A stretch of DNA of 64,000 nt from Paraglaciecola arctica BSs20135. GTDB lineage: Bacteria; Pseudomonadota; Gammaproteobacteria; Enterobacterales; Alteromonadaceae. The position numbers and the translations under genes were made by a program. This document shows positions 27,770-38,759 of the stretch, piece by piece (the first letter of the stretch is position 1; each line of letters begins with the position of its first letter). Under the pieces are notes generated by a model. It made no database searches, was not told where the DNA came from, and worked only from the letters and a program-made list of their open reading frames with translations. The stretch spans positions 1-64,000 of the forward strand of contig NZ_BAEO01000025.1 of assembly GCF_000314995.1 (NCBI RefSeq), read 5' to 3'.

Positions 27770-28063
27770 ATGGATAGTACTGCGTTATTAACCTCGATGT
27801 CTGAGCCCGTTTATCAGAAATTGCTACAAGCAGTAGAAACAGGTAAATGGTTAGACGGTTCGCCGCTAACAGAACAGCAACGAGAAACGTCTATGCAAGC
27901 GGTGATGTATTATCAAGCCAAAGTATTAAAGTCTGACCAACACATGACAGTCGGTGCTGACGGTGAAATTGTAGAAAGAAGCCGAGAGTCATTGCAGCAA
28001 GAGCTGAAACAAAATTCTAATAACATTCAAACAATAGCGCGGTTTAAACAGGATGATCTTTAA
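27770..28063 (+). CDS. YeaC-like DUF1315 family protein
   Basis: This 97-residue protein matches YeaC/DUF1315: MSEPVYQKLLQAVETGKWLDG, LTEQQRETSMQAVMYYQAK, then a hydrophilic tail. The function is unknown. It begins 3 bp after the zinc-ribbon gene, and its last 11 bp overlap the DUF349 gene, so it is in the same transcript and probably coupled. Confidence 0.8.
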   Translation: MDSTALLTSMSEPVYQKLLQAVETGKWLDGSPLTEQQRETSMQAVMYYQAKVLKSDQHMTVGADGEIVERSRESLQQELKQNSNNIQTIARFKQDDL

Positions 28064-30863
28064 GCACCTTTTTCGTTCCAAACATCAAAATCCTGATCCT
28101 CAGGTACGTATTCAAGCAATAGAAAACCTGAATCACCAAGATCCACAACAAAAATCTGTTTTGCATGAACTGGCTTTTAACGACTCCGATGTGGGCGTTA
28201 GTTTGGCTGCCTTGCAGAAACTCGACAGTTTTGTGCTTTGGTACAAAATGTCTGAGATTGCAAAAAACGATAGAGTGCAGAAAAAATCACAACAATTTGT
28301 TGAAAACACTTTGTTAGATGAGCAAAACCCAGCGTTAACTGTGCAAGAAAAACGTAAGTTTATTCTTGAAACTCGTGACATACGCTTAATCGAAAAACTG
28401 CTTGGGCAGCAATGGATACAAAAAGACACCGAACTTGCGATGATGTTGCTGCAAAAAGCTGACAAGCCGCAATTACAAGAAAAACTCTTGATTGATACCC
28501 AAAATGAAAGTCTTCAGACTGCCATTTTGCAAACCCTAACAGATACTGCTGCGACCCGTAAATTACTTAATAAAATACAAAAAAAGACATCTTCAAGTGG
28601 TTTGAAAGACTTAGCTAGTGAAACGCTTCAAGGCTGGTTGACGGCGGAACAAGCGCCAATTGAAGTTGAACAACAAGTAAAAATGGTGTTGTCTCGCATG
28701 TTGGCTCTGAAAGATCAAAGCGATTTATTACGTATTCAACAACAGCAAAAAGAATTAATACTTCAGTACAATCAAATTGCAGAGCGCTTTGTTTGTTTGC
28801 CTGAACTTAAACGCATCGAAATTGAACAAAAATATAGCGATATTTGCGTACGTGTTGAACGCACTATCGCGTTATTAACACCACAATGGCAAGCGCAGCA
28901 AGCCGAATTGGCGTTAAGCCAAAATATGCAAACCTTGCTGCTTGAGGTTGAGCAAAGCTTGGCTGAATTATCTATACAACTAAGCACACGCATCAGTGAA
29001 ATTAGTTCATCAGAGGTGGAAACTTTTGTTATCAGGATCAATCAGCACATTGAGAACTTGCAAAGTCTGACCAACCAATTACCCGCCTCTAACCAAACTG
29101 CCCACAGACGTTTAGAACAAACAAATAATCAGTTGTTGTCTAGTTTAAATACTTTAACAAACCTTCCAGAATTCCAACAAGCCATTCAACTTGGACAGGC
29201 ATTGTTAGAAAAATTTGCTAGTTTGGCACTACCAGATGATGCTAGCCAAATTGAAGCCGCAGAAGAGTATCTCAGGGAACAAAAACAACTATGGCGAAAT
29301 ACAGTTGCCAGCTATCAGGCGCATATCCCAGCTACCTTGTCACAGCAGTGGAATGAACGTTTAAAAGGTTGGCATCAGGCAATAAAAGTTTTAAAAAACC
29401 AATTAGATGCTGAGCTTTCTCGTTGTAGAAACAAGTTAAAGGCCGTTGAAAGCCTGATTAACCAAGGTAAGTTTAAAGCGGCAATGATGTTGTATCAAAA
29501 GGTACAAAAATGGTTCGATGTATTACCTGAGAAACAACAAGGGCAATTAGAACGCACTTTTGTTTCCGTAAAAGAACAAATTGAAAACCTAAAAGACTGG
29601 CAAGATTACATTGCAGCTCCTCGTAAACCGGCGCTGCTAAACGAAGTAGAGGCGTTAATCGCTCAGCCTTTAGAAATTGAAGCTCAATCTACAGCTATTA
29701 AGTCTTTGCGTTATCAATGGAATAGTTTGGGTAAAATAGACTCTGAGTCTGACCAAGCCTTAAATGAAGCCTTTGAAATAGCCATAGAAAAAGCCTTTGC
29801 GCCATGCCGTGAATTTTACGATCAACAACAACAGCAACGTGAACAAAACATGTTGGCTAAGCAACAACTTTTGGCTGAAATTCAAACCTTAGGTGAACAA
29901 CAAGTAGGTGTTACCGAGCTCGCTAAAGCCTTAAGAAGTGTGCAGCAAAAATGGAAAAATATTGGTGAAGTCGACTTTAAGCAGCGCAATGCGTTATACG
30001 ATAGTTATCAAAAATTGCTTAATCCACTTAGAGACAAAATATCAGCGTTTTATCAAGACAATGCTGAGCAAAAGCAGGCACTGCTAACAAAAGCGGAAAA
30101 ACTCTCAGAGTTAGAGTCTGTGGATGAGGCCATAGAACAAGCTAAGAAACTACAGCAGACCTGGAAAACTATCGAGCATGCTGGCAAAAAAGCTGAAGCA
30201 AAATTATGGCCAGCATTCAGAAAGGCCAATGATAGTCTGTTTGCCAAAAAATCTGCGGTAAATCAACAACAGATATCCGAACTTAAAGAACAAGTCGCAT
30301 TAGTCAAAGAACAAGTGACACAGTTCGAAACTTCATTTAATAATGTCGATGATAAAGCTAACCTGCAAAGTGTTATGCAAGATAAACAAGGTGTTATAGA
30401 TGCAATTAATACTTTGCCTACTCGCGAACGTAGGGCGCTAGAACAAAGAGTACAAAGTGTTGTTGAACAACAGCAAATAAAGTTGGGCGAACTTGCAAAA
30501 GCAGCTAAAAGTCAAACCTACTTAGATTTGTTCAGTGCCTTAAAAGAGTGGCAAACGGATAACGAAATACCCGCAAGTGCGACTAGTTTAAACAAACAAT
30601 GGCAACAATGTTTTCGTGAGTTAGTTGCAGATACCGACCGCCATGATTTAACCATTAAGATGGAAATAGTGGCGCAACAAGATTCTCCTAAAAAAGACTC
30701 AGCAAAACGTCAATCTATTCAAATGCAATTGATGGCGCAGAAGTTACAATCTGGAGACAGTCTAGACTTACTGACTTTGCTTAAAGATTGGATTAGAGCA
30801 GGTGCCTTAAGTAAAAGCGACATTACTTTGCTGAAGCGAATTGAACCACTGTTTGTGGGTTGA
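28053..30863 (+). CDS. DUF349 repeat protein
   Basis: This large soluble protein (936 residues, Gln- and Lys-rich, mostly coiled coil) opens with HEAT-like repeats (DPQVRIQAIENLNHQDPQ, NDSDVGVSLAALQKL). Several DUF349 units then follow, each with a pattern such as LRYQWNSLGKIDSESDQALNEAF, LRSVQQKWKNIGEVDFKQRN and AKKLQQTWKTIEHAGKKAE. No membrane segment or signal is present. DUF349 proteins are widespread, and no mechanism is established. Linkage to a ribosome-modifying enzyme (RluF) and YeaC hints at an RNA- or translation-related role, which is inference only. Translation starts inside yeaC and ends 3 bp before the pseudouridine synthase. Confidence 0.85.
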   Translation: MIFKHLFRSKHQNPDPQVRIQAIENLNHQDPQQKSVLHELAFNDSDVGVSLAALQKLDSFVLWYKMSEIAKNDRVQKKSQQFVENTLLDEQNPALTVQEKRKFILETRDIRLIEKLLGQQWIQKDTELAMMLLQKADKPQLQEKLLIDTQNESLQTAILQTLTDTAATRKLLNKIQKKTSSSGLKDLASETLQGWLTAEQAPIEVEQQVKMVLSRMLALKDQSDLLRIQQQQKELILQYNQIAERFVCLPELKRIEIEQKYSDICVRVERTIALLTPQWQAQQAELALSQNMQTLLLEVEQSLAELSIQLSTRISEISSSEVETFVIRINQHIENLQSLTNQLPASNQTAHRRLEQTNNQLLSSLNTLTNLPEFQQAIQLGQALLEKFASLALPDDASQIEAAEEYLREQKQLWRNTVASYQAHIPATLSQQWNERLKGWHQAIKVLKNQLDAELSRCRNKLKAVESLINQGKFKAAMMLYQKVQKWFDVLPEKQQGQLERTFVSVKEQIENLKDWQDYIAAPRKPALLNEVEALIAQPLEIEAQSTAIKSLRYQWNSLGKIDSESDQALNEAFEIAIEKAFAPCREFYDQQQQQREQNMLAKQQLLAEIQTLGEQQVGVTELAKALRSVQQKWKNIGEVDFKQRNALYDSYQKLLNPLRDKISAFYQDNAEQKQALLTKAEKLSELESVDEAIEQAKKLQQTWKTIEHAGKKAEAKLWPAFRKANDSLFAKKSAVNQQQISELKEQVALVKEQVTQFETSFNNVDDKANLQSVMQDKQGVIDAINTLPTRERRALEQRVQSVVEQQQIKLGELAKAAKSQTYLDLFSALKEWQTDNEIPASATSLNKQWQQCFRELVADTDRHDLTIKMEIVAQQDSPKKDSAKRQSIQMQLMAQKLQSGDSLDLLTLLKDWIRAGALSKSDITLLKRIEPLFVG

Positions 30864-30866
30864 GTT

Positions 30867-31610
30867 ATGAAAGATAAAAGTACATTAATACGCCTAAATA
30901 AATTTATCAGCGACTCAGGTTTTAGCTCGCGCCGAGAAGCTGACAAATTAATAGAGCAACAAAGAGTTAGGATCAACGACAGTATCCCAGAATTAGGTAC
31001 TAAGGTGGCGCCTGGTGATGTGGTGACCGTTGATGGCCAGCTTATTCAAGCCAGTGCAACGGATAAAGCAGATAGGGTGTATATCGCTTATCACAAGCCC
31101 GTAGGTATCACTTGTACCACTGAGTTACATATCAAAGGCAATATTGTTGATGCCATAGGCCATAAAGAAAGAATTTTCCCAATAGGTCGTTTAGATAAAC
31201 CTTCTGAAGGTTTGATTTTTTTGACCAGTGATGGCGATATAGTTAACAAAATTCTAAGGGCTGAAAACGCCCACGATAAAGAGTATGTAGTGACAGTAGA
31301 TAGGCCGCTAACGGAGCGTTTTATCCAAAAAATGGGCAATGGTGTGCCTATTTTAAACACTGTCACTAAAGCTTGTGAAGTGACCATGCAAAGTAAAATG
31401 GTGTTTCGTATAGTGTTGACCCAAGGCTTAAACCGCCAAATCCGCCGGATGTGTGAATATTTAGGCTATGAGGTAGTCAAGCTTAAACGTACTCGCATTA
31501 TGTCGGTGCGTTTGGCTGGATTGAAAGTAGGGCAGTGGCGAGATTTAACTGCTGCTGAGATGGATGAGATTAATGGGGCGGTAGAAGGGTCTTCTAAAAC
31601 GGATATTTAA
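30867..31610 (+). CDS. rluF: RluF-type 23S rRNA pseudouridine synthase
   Basis: This 247-residue enzyme belongs to the RsuA/RluB/E/F family: an N-terminal S4 domain ([22 protein letters not shown]), then the catalytic motif [19 protein letters not shown] with its aspartate, and [22 protein letters not shown] near the end. Overall pattern and length (E. coli RluF 290) suit RluF, which modifies U2604 of 23S rRNA. Its last 21 codons and about 120 bp of downstream DNA recur in diverged form near 38.9 kb. No T-tract terminator follows; a dyad with CCGACATCCATGTCGG is at 31669-31684. Confidence 0.85.
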   Translation: MKDKSTLIRLNKFISDSGFSSRREADKLIEQQRVRINDSIPELGTKVAPGDVVTVDGQLIQASATDKADRVYIAYHKPVGITCTTELHIKGNIVDAIGHKERIFPIGRLDKPSEGLIFLTSDGDIVNKILRAENAHDKEYVVTVDRPLTERFIQKMGNGVPILNTVTKACEVTMQSKMVFRIVLTQGLNRQIRRMCEYLGYEVVKLKRTRIMSVRLAGLKVGQWRDLTAAEMDEINGAVEGSSKTDI

Positions 31611-31731
31611 TTTTACTGCACTGGCGCTTATTGCCATCTCGATAACAGCTCCTGCGTTATTCTACCTTCCGACATCCATGTCGGTCGCAGGCAGGTTTCT
31701 CACAGAATCCCTGGGTTACGACTTACTTTTT
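31527..31731. repeat. rluF tail plus downstream DNA, first copy of a diverged duplication
   Basis: This segment, from codon GTA of VGQWRDL to the ACTTACTTTTT run, is homologous to 38865-39028. It is the copy with the intact rluF end. The downstream part contains a palindrome at 31669-31684 (CCGACATCCATGTCGG) that is missing from the other copy. Confidence 0.7.
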
Positions 31732-31779
31732 GTCAAAGTCGGCAAAAATCATTAATAAATAATAGTTGCAGTATTTTCT

Positions 31780-32397
31780 TTAGAAAGGCATTAAAAGTGT
31801 TCGTAGTGCTGGTTTCAGCGCCAACAAAATAGTGTCTTTTTGAAGTTCGGGGTATAAAGTCGTTCGTAGCAATAAGCCGCCGAACATTGCAAAAAGAACA
31901 TTGATACGGCCATCTAATTCTTTATCAGTTACATCTTTAATTAAGCTGCGTTCGCCAGTTAATAGTCGGCGCATTTTATCTCTGGCATGGGTATCTGATT
32001 GTTGCAATAAAAAGGCAACTTTTGGGTTGCGGGCTGCTTCGGCCAACATCTCTAGTTGTAGTGCTCCTTGTTCTTTGTCCATACTGTGTTCCACACCTTC
32101 ATCGGCGCCTTCGGTCATCACGGACACCAAATCATCAGGGTGATCTTCAAATTGTTGAAATATCGAAAACATTTCTTCCATATCGCGCTCAATAATAGCT
32201 TCGATTATGGCTTCTTTGCTGGCGAAGTAATTGTAGATATGACCTGCGCTCATTTCTGCGGTTTTTGAAATCTCTGCCATTCCGGCGCCATGATACCCTT
32301 TACGGCGAAAGCAATCGGCGGCAGCAATCAGAATTTGTCCTCGTCTTGCCTCTGCTAACGCTGGATCAGCATGCCGTTTGGTTATTTTTTCTGCCAT
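31780..32397 (-). CDS. TetR/AcrR-family transcriptional regulator
   Basis: This 205-residue regulator has an N-terminal TetR helix-turn-helix: RGQILIAAADCFRRKGYHGAGM then AEISKTAEMSAGHIYNYFASKEAIIEAII. The C-terminal ligand domain includes DTHARDKMRRLL. It lies last in the RND efflux operon, 37 bp after the outer-membrane factor gene. It therefore most likely represses that operon and itself through the dyad GAATGA-ACGA-TCATTC at 38178-38193. The inducer is unknown. Confidence 0.87.
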   Translation of the reverse strand: MAEKITKRHADPALAEARRGQILIAAADCFRRKGYHGAGMAEISKTAEMSAGHIYNYFASKEAIIEAIIERDMEEMFSIFQQFEDHPDDLVSVMTEGADEGVEHSMDKEQGALQLEMLAEAARNPKVAFLLQQSDTHARDKMRRLLTGERSLIKDVTDKELDGRINVLFAMFGGLLLRTTLYPELQKDTILLALKPALRTLLMPF

Positions 32398-32434
32398 TTG
32401 ATACTCCTTCTCTATAAATTCAGACTGTTGGACT

Positions 32435-33856
32435 CTATTCAGCTGGGTTTATAGAGTTCTGCCAACCGCCGCCGAGTACTTTATACAAACTAATTTTGCT
32501 AGCAAGTACTAATTTCTGACCATTAATGAGTTGCTGCTGCGCAGTATAGGAGTTTCGTTGGGCATCCAATACCTGTAAAAAACTGTCAGCTCCCTGTTTA
32601 AAGCGTTGTTCCGATAAATAGAAACTCTGCTGGTTACTGTCGACCAATTCATGTTGTGCCAGTAATTGATTAACATAACCTTGGCGATCGGCCAGACTAT
32701 CCGATACTTCGCGGAAAGCTTGTTGGATTTTTTGTTGATAACTTGCCAAGGCCATTTGTTGTTGGGCATTAGCAACATCCACGTTGGCCTGTGTGCGGCC
32801 CATATTAAAAATGGGTAGGTAAATGGACGGCATTAAGCTCCAACTGCCTGAACCACCTTTAAATAAATTATCTAGTTCAGAGGATGCTGTGCCTGCATTG
32901 GCGGTTAAACTGATGCTTGGGAAATATGCAGCTTTGGCAATGCCAATGTTAGCATTAGCCCCTAACAAGTCATGCTCAGCAGCTTTGATATCTGGCCTTT
33001 GCTGTAACAAATCAGATGGCAAGCCAACGGGGACTTCAGGTAAATTCAACAACGTTTCTATTGGCTGGTCGGGCAACAAGTCTGCAGAAACCGGCATTCC
33101 AACCAGTAAATCTAAGGCATTTTTATCCCGTTGCAACACACGGTTATACCTAGCAACATCAATCTTAGCGGAAGCTACCGTACTCTTAAGTTGCTGCAAG
33201 GTTAACGCTGAGGCAGCACCTAAGTTATAGCTCTGTTCAATTAAGGATAAGCTTTGACGCTGGCTGTGTAGCGTATCCTTGGCTAGTGCAAGTAATTGCT
33301 GATCGGCAGCATAGGCCAACCAAGCATTGGCTAGCTCAGCTACCAAGCTTATCTGGCTACTACGCTGTGCTTGTTCCGTTGAAAAAAGCTGTTGTAGGGC
33401 CTGTTCAGACTGGTTACTTACTTTGCTCCATAAATCCAGTTCGTAGGAGGTGATCCCAACAGTTGCGCTGTATTGCTGATTAATTTGTACATTGCCTGAG
33501 CCACTTAAGTCAGCGGGCAAACGTTGTCTACTACCAGCAGCATTTAGTGCAAGTTCTGGGTACAAGCCTGAATCTTCAATTTGGTATAAAGCTCGCACCC
33601 GTTGCACGTTAAGTGCCGCAATTTGCATGTCCTTATTGTGTTCCAAACTTTGCTGGATCAATTGTATTAGTTTGTTGTTGGCGAAAAACTGCTGCCAAGG
33701 CAATTCTGCGGCGCTACTTTGAGTATTTTCCGATAGGGATGATTGAGTATAAGTATCGGGTACAGGTAGTTCAATCGTCTGTTGTTGTGGTGCTAATTGG
33801 CAACCACTTAAGGTTATAGCCGTCATACAGCTCAGAGTGATAGTTATCTGTTTCAT
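32435..33856 (-). CDS. RND efflux outer-membrane factor (NodT/OprM family lipoprotein)
   Basis: This 473-residue outer-membrane channel opens with a lipoprotein signal ending in TLSGC (Cys near residue 19). Two repeats of the outer-membrane efflux domain follow, seen in [20 protein letters not shown] and the second-half counterpart [34 protein letters not shown] split around its [12 protein letters not shown] signature. It would link the AcrA-like adaptor and the AcrB-like pump to the exterior. Its ATG overlaps the stop of the pump gene by 4 bp. Confidence 0.92.
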   Translation of the reverse strand: MKQITITLSCMTAITLSGCQLAPQQQTIELPVPDTYTQSSLSENTQSSAAELPWQQFFANNKLIQLIQQSLEHNKDMQIAALNVQRVRALYQIEDSGLYPELALNAAGSRQRLPADLSGSGNVQINQQYSATVGITSYELDLWSKVSNQSEQALQQLFSTEQAQRSSQISLVAELANAWLAYAADQQLLALAKDTLHSQRQSLSLIEQSYNLGAASALTLQQLKSTVASAKIDVARYNRVLQRDKNALDLLVGMPVSADLLPDQPIETLLNLPEVPVGLPSDLLQQRPDIKAAEHDLLGANANIGIAKAAYFPSISLTANAGTASSELDNLFKGGSGSWSLMPSIYLPIFNMGRTQANVDVANAQQQMALASYQQKIQQAFREVSDSLADRQGYVNQLLAQHELVDSNQQSFYLSEQRFKQGADSFLQVLDAQRNSYTAQQQLINGQKLVLASKISLYKVLGGGWQNSINPAE

Positions 33857-36800
33857 TGGGCATTCTCCCCAGTGGTACCTGGTTTAGTCGGGAAAACGCG
33901 TTTTACTAATACAAAAAATAAGGGGACAAATAGTATCGCTAAAATAGAGGAGGCTAGCGTTCCACCAATCACTGCGATACCTAAGGCATTCTGGGCACCA
34001 GAACCTGCACTAGAAGCAAGAGCCAGTGGTAATACCCCACAAATAAAGGCCATGGATGTCATTAAAATAGGACGTAAACGTAAACGAACCGCTTCAATAG
34101 TGGCATCGACTAACTCCACTCCTTGTTCCATTCTGTTGATGGCAAATTCAACCAACAAAATAGAGTTTTTCGAGGCTAAACCTATGGTGGTGAGCAAAGC
34201 AACCTGCAGATAAATATCATTAGATAAATTAGCAAACCATGCAGCCATGACGGCACCGACTACCCCTAAAGGCACAATTAGCATAACCGCTGTTGGCACC
34301 GACCAGCTTTCATACAAGGCTGCCAAACACAGAAAAACCACCAATAGAGATAAGGAATAGAGTAATGGTGCCTGACCACCGCTGGCGCGTTCCTGGTAGG
34401 ATAGGCCTGTCCATTCGAAGGCAACTCCCGCTGGTAATTGTTTAACTAAACGTTCCATTTCGTCCATGGCTTGGCCAGTACTGTATCCTGGTGCAGATGA
34501 GCCTTGAATTTCCATAGAAGAAAATCCGTTATAACGTTCTAGTCGAGGTGAACCATAAACCCAGTGTGAGCTGGCAAAGGCTGCAAATGGCACCATTTCA
34601 CCATTGCTGTTACGCACATACCACTTGTTTAAGTCTTCCGGCACCATGCGGCTACTAGCAATGCCTTGCATGTAGACTTTTTTCACACGGCCACGATCAA
34701 TAAAGTCATTGACGTAACTGCTTCCCCAAGCGGTAGACAAAGTGTTGTTAATGTCAGCCTGACTGACGCCAAATGCAGCAGCTTTAGCCAAGTCAATATC
34801 CAAGGATAATTCTGGCATATCATCTTGTCCATTGGGGCGTACACCGGCCAATATTGGACTTGCTCCGGCAAGGCCTAAAAGCATATTTCGCGCTTGCCCC
34901 AATTGTTCATGACCCAGGCCAGCTCTGTCTTGCAGGAACATGGTAAAACCATTGGCTACGCCTAACTCAGATACTGCTGGTGGTGCAAAGGCAAAAACAA
35001 AGGCTTCTTTGATCGTGGAGAAAAAGCCCATGGACTTGTTCGCGACGGCAACTACTGATAAATCTTCACTTTGGCGAAGATCCCAATGTTTTAAGCTTAC
35101 AAATCCTAATGCAGCATTTTGTCCAGAACCGGCAAAACTGAAACCAGTGACGGTAAAGATAGAATTAACCGCTTCAGATTGGTCTTGTAAATAATGGTTT
35201 TCCATTTTTTTCACAACTTCTAGTGTTTCCCCAGTCGTTGAACCGGCTGGCAAAATCACTTGATTAAGCAAGATACCTTGATCTTCATCTGGTAAAAAAG
35301 CCGAGGGCAATTGGCTAAAAATAAACACCATGCCAGCAATCACTAGGACGTAACACAACAAATAACGTTTACTTTGTTTGATCATTCGGCTTGCAAAGCT
35401 TTGTGTTCCTTTGTTGGTACGCTCAAAACCACGGTTAAAACCAGAAAAGAACTTACCTATTAAAGAAGTATTGTTATGCACATGACTGGGTTTTAATAAG
35501 GTGGCACATAGTGCTGGAGTCAAAATCAAAGCAACTAATACAGATAATCCCATTGCCGAAACCAAGGTAACTGAGAACTGTTGATATATGACGCCGGTTG
35601 AGCCTCCAAGGAAAGCCATAGGTACAAATACGGCCGATAACACCATGGCAATACCCACCAAAGCACCTTTGATTTGATCCATTGATTTTCGGGTTGCTTC
35701 AAGAGGAGATAATTTTTCTTCGGTCATCACCCGTTCAACGTTCTCAACCACCACTATCGCATCATCTACCAACAAACCTATGGCCAATACCATGGCAAAC
35801 ATTGTTAAAGTGTTAATGGAATAACCAAAGGCCGACAATATTGCAAAGGTTCCTAGTAATACTACTGGCACGGCAATAGTAGGTATTAAAGTAGCGCGGA
35901 AGTTCTGTAAAAATAAATACATGACTAGAAATACCAAACCGACAGCTTCAATTAGGGTACTGACCACTTTTTCAATCGACAGTTTCACAAAGGGAGTGGT
36001 GTCATAAGGCACTACCGATTTTAATCCTTCAGGGAAGAGCGGTTCTAAGTCGGCTAAGGCTTTTTTTACACCGGCGGCAGTGTCTAGAGCATTAGCACCA
36101 CTGGCCAGTTTTACCGCCAGGCCCGAGGCGGGCTTGCCGTTAAAGCGAGCAACTACGCCATAGTTTTCACCGCCAAGTTCAACCTTAGCGACATCCTCTA
36201 AACGTACAACTGAACCATTTATATTGGTTTTAACCAGAATGGCACGAAACTGCTCGGCAGTTTGTAAACGACTTTGGGCTGTAATAGTAGCGTTTAATTG
36301 CTGACCCTCTAAGGCTGGCATGCCACCCAATTGACCGGCCGATACTTGGGCATTTTGAGCGGTAATGGCCGCGCTGATGTCAGAGGGCATCAAATTGTAG
36401 TTCTGCAACTTTGCTGGGTCGAGCCAAATACGCATGGCATATTGGGAACCAAACAACTGCACTTCACCCACACCATTGACGCGAGACACATTGTCTACAA
36501 CGCTAGATGCAACATAGTCACCGATATCGATGTCATTCATGCTGCCGTCTTCAGAAACAAAACCAACAACTAACAAAAAATTGTTAGAAGATTTAGCTAC
36601 TGATACTCCCAGACGTTGTACTTCTTGTGGTAATAATGGCGTTGCAGATGCTAGTTTATTTTGCACCTGAACCTGAGCTATATCAGGGTTGGTGTCAGCA
36701 CTGAAGGTTAAAGTAAGCAGCATTGCTCCATTTGATTCGGATGTGGATGACATATAAATCAGGCCATCTAAACCTTTCATTTTTTGTTCAATAACTTGGG

Positions 36801-36984
36801 TAACAGTATCCTCCAACGTGCGGGCTGATGCACCCGGATAGTTAGCACTGACACTAATAGCAGGTGGCGCAATAGAAGGGTACTGAGCTACGGGCAAGCT
36901 GTTAATCGCCAATACACCGGCTAGCATAACTACAATGGCCAGCACCCAGGCAAAAATGGGGCGATCAATAAAATATCGTGACAT
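33853..36984 (-). CDS. RND multidrug efflux pump, HAE1 (AcrB/MexB) family
   Basis: This 1043-residue inner-membrane proton/drug antiporter matches AcrB in length (1049). It begins [23 protein letters not shown]. The proton-relay region [18 protein letters not shown] contains the paired aspartates, and the C-terminal half has [14 protein letters not shown]. Porter-domain segments ([40 protein letters not shown] cut into parts) are typical of HAE1. It is second in the operon MFP-pump-OMF-TetR, 23 bp after the adaptor gene. Substrates cannot be read from the sequence. Confidence 0.95.
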   Translation of the reverse strand: MSRYFIDRPIFAWVLAIVVMLAGVLAINSLPVAQYPSIAPPAISVSANYPGASARTLEDTVTQVIEQKMKGLDGLIYMSSTSESNGAMLLTLTFSADTNPDIAQVQVQNKLASATPLLPQEVQRLGVSVAKSSNNFLLVVGFVSEDGSMNDIDIGDYVASSVVDNVSRVNGVGEVQLFGSQYAMRIWLDPAKLQNYNLMPSDISAAITAQNAQVSAGQLGGMPALEGQQLNATITAQSRLQTAEQFRAILVKTNINGSVVRLEDVAKVELGGENYGVVARFNGKPASGLAVKLASGANALDTAAGVKKALADLEPLFPEGLKSVVPYDTTPFVKLSIEKVVSTLIEAVGLVFLVMYLFLQNFRATLIPTIAVPVVLLGTFAILSAFGYSINTLTMFAMVLAIGLLVDDAIVVVENVERVMTEEKLSPLEATRKSMDQIKGALVGIAMVLSAVFVPMAFLGGSTGVIYQQFSVTLVSAMGLSVLVALILTPALCATLLKPSHVHNNTSLIGKFFSGFNRGFERTNKGTQSFASRMIKQSKRYLLCYVLVIAGMVFIFSQLPSAFLPDEDQGILLNQVILPAGSTTGETLEVVKKMENHYLQDQSEAVNSIFTVTGFSFAGSGQNAALGFVSLKHWDLRQSEDLSVVAVANKSMGFFSTIKEAFVFAFAPPAVSELGVANGFTMFLQDRAGLGHEQLGQARNMLLGLAGASPILAGVRPNGQDDMPELSLDIDLAKAAAFGVSQADINNTLSTAWGSSYVNDFIDRGRVKKVYMQGIASSRMVPEDLNKWYVRNSNGEMVPFAAFASSHWVYGSPRLERYNGFSSMEIQGSSAPGYSTGQAMDEMERLVKQLPAGVAFEWTGLSYQERASGGQAPLLYSLSLLVVFLCLAALYESWSVPTAVMLIVPLGVVGAVMAAWFANLSNDIYLQVALLTTIGLASKNSILLVEFAINRMEQGVELVDATIEAVRLRLRPILMTSMAFICGVLPLALASSAGSGAQNALGIAVIGGTLASSILAILFVPLFFVLVKRVFPTKPGTTGENAQ

Positions 36985-37007
36985 GAGAATTCTCCGTTTG
37001 GTGGCTG

Positions 37008-38159
37008 TTAGTAGGCTTTAGCAGTAGCTGATTCTGCAGGTACTGCTTGAACTGACGCACCAGGATGTATTTTTTGTAAACCTTCGATTATCACTTGGTC
37101 TCCATGAGACAAGCCTTTTTCAACTAACCAGTTGGCACCAATGGTGCGTTCGGCCTGTAAAATCCGAGTTTCGACTTTGCCATCTTTGTTGACAACCATA
37201 GTAGTTGCTTGGCCTTTATTATTATGACTAACACCACGCTGTGGCGCTAAAATAGCATCGGTTTTTACCCCTTCTACTATGACTGCTCGAACATACATGC
37301 CCGGCAACAATAATTTTTCAGGATTAGCAAATTGCGCCCTTAACGTTACCGAACCAGTACCGGGTTCAACTGTCACTTCAGAGAATTGCAATGTGCCTTT
37401 ATGTGAATATACCGAACCGTTTTCTAATTTTAATTCAACTTCCGTTTGAACACTTTCATCTGAGCTAATAGCACCTGATTTCAGGGCTAATTTTAATGCC
37501 AACAACTCTGAACTGGATTGCACTAAGTCAACATAGATAGGATCCAATTGAGTCACAGTTGCAAGTGGAGTGGTTTGATTGGCGCCCACTAACGCGCCTA
37601 CTGTCACGCTAGACTTGCTGATCTGACCATTAATCGGTGCTGACACTTTGCTGTAATTCAGATTTATCTGCGCTGTTTTCAACTGTGCTTTGGCAGTTAA
37701 TAAGTCTGCTTGTGCTTCTTTAAAAGATGCTGCGGCTTCATCAAAATCTTGTTGGCTCACAGCGTTAATCTTTAACAGCTCTGTATAACGAGTGTTTTTG
37801 GCATTTTTGCTAGCAATGCTGGCGTGGGCTTTAGCTACCGCTGCTTCAGCACTGGCAACATTTGCTTCAAAGGTAGCGGGATCGATTTGATATAACGTCT
37901 GACCAGCTTTTACTTCACTGCCTTCAACAAATAGACGTGACTGAATAATCCCGCTGACTTGTGGCCGGATTTCAGCGATTTGTGATGCAGCTATACGGCC
38001 AGGTAATTCTTTGGTCAAGGTCACAGTTTGTTCTTTCATAGTGACAACACCCACTGGCATGGCCTGTGTAGTAGGAGCAGCACTTTGTTGAGGCTCCCCA
38101 CAACCTGATAAAGCGACTGAAACTGCCAAAGCAGAAAATATGATACTGAAACGTGACAT
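37008..38159 (-). CDS. RND efflux periplasmic adaptor (AcrA/MexA family lipoprotein)
   Basis: This 383-residue membrane-fusion protein has a lipoprotein signal ending in ALSGC (Cys near residue 20). The lipoyl halves are [19 protein letters not shown] and [19 protein letters not shown], with a coiled-coil hairpin (about residues 100-150, [20 protein letters not shown]) between them. VQAVPAES is near the C-terminus. It is the first gene of the efflux operon, directly after a promoter whose -10 overlaps a TetR-type dyad. Confidence 0.93.
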   Translation of the reverse strand: MSRFSIIFSALAVSVALSGCGEPQQSAAPTTQAMPVGVVTMKEQTVTLTKELPGRIAASQIAEIRPQVSGIIQSRLFVEGSEVKAGQTLYQIDPATFEANVASAEAAVAKAHASIASKNAKNTRYTELLKINAVSQQDFDEAAASFKEAQADLLTAKAQLKTAQINLNYSKVSAPINGQISKSSVTVGALVGANQTTPLATVTQLDPIYVDLVQSSSELLALKLALKSGAISSDESVQTEVELKLENGSVYSHKGTLQFSEVTVEPGTGSVTLRAQFANPEKLLLPGMYVRAVIVEGVKTDAILAPQRGVSHNNKGQATTMVVNKDGKVETRILQAERTIGANWLVEKGLSHGDQVIIEGLQKIHPGASVQAVPAESATAKAY

Positions 38160-38177
38160 TGATGTACTCTTTATTTG

Positions 38178-38217
38178 GAATGAACGATCATTCTAAACTA
38201 AATTTTTGGTTGTTCAA
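38178..38217 (-). promoter_or_regulatory. Promoter and TetR-type operator of the efflux operon
   Basis: On the minus strand TTGAAC (-35, complement of 38212-38217) and TAGAAT (-10, complement of 38190-38195) are 16 nt apart. The perfect dyad GAATGA-ACGA-TCATTC (38178-38193) covers part of the -10 and the start site. Binding there would block transcription, fitting the TetR regulator encoded at the end of the operon. Confidence 0.6.
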
Positions 38218-38495
38218 TAATTATTTTTATCAATCTAGTTTGATGTTACAGGGATGTTGCGCTTTTATTAATGGCCTGTGAGGGAGATGATGGAAATGAG
38301 TTGTTGATAAATAACATAAAGTACTGCTGGGTTTAGTTGTGAGCGAACGTTCTATTTTCGTGCTGTTGGTGATCCATCTGAACGCTAGTTGTTTTTATAT
38401 TCTGCAATGAGGGAATAGTAGATGTTGGTTTAGTTGGAAGGGAAAGTTAACCCGCTCTGATAAAAGTAGCGCAAGGCTATTTTAAGGTGATTGTT

Positions 38496-38759
38496 ATACC
38501 AATCCGCATAAATAAGTGACCTCTCAGCGAGATTTTAAAAGGGCTTAATCAAGGCGCTTGAATGAAGTAATAGTTATTCTATTGCGAATTCGAGCAACGC
38601 AGAGTAAGCCCTTTTAAAACTCGCCCTAAAGGGAAAGCACCAGCCATTCTTGCACTTCGTTCTCACTATTTGAAAGGGCTTGCCATTCCTGCATAGTGAC
38701 GCCTTGTGCAAAAATGGCTGGTGATTTCTGAGTGGGCACTTCTTTATACGGAATGGTAT
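38496..38759. repeat. MITE-like structured repeat, copy 1 (264 bp)
   Basis: The element is bounded by imperfect terminal inverted repeats, ATACCAATCCGCATAAA on the left and the complement of TTTATACGGAATGGTAT on the right. Inside are two long stems, 38527-38547 with 38605-38624 (about 20 bp, one bulge) and 38638-38655 with 38706-38723 (17 of 18 paired). A smaller stem at 38663-38669/38693-38699 lies in the second. A second copy lies at 62595-62854. It encodes no protein; the short open frames in it are incidental. Confidence 0.75.
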
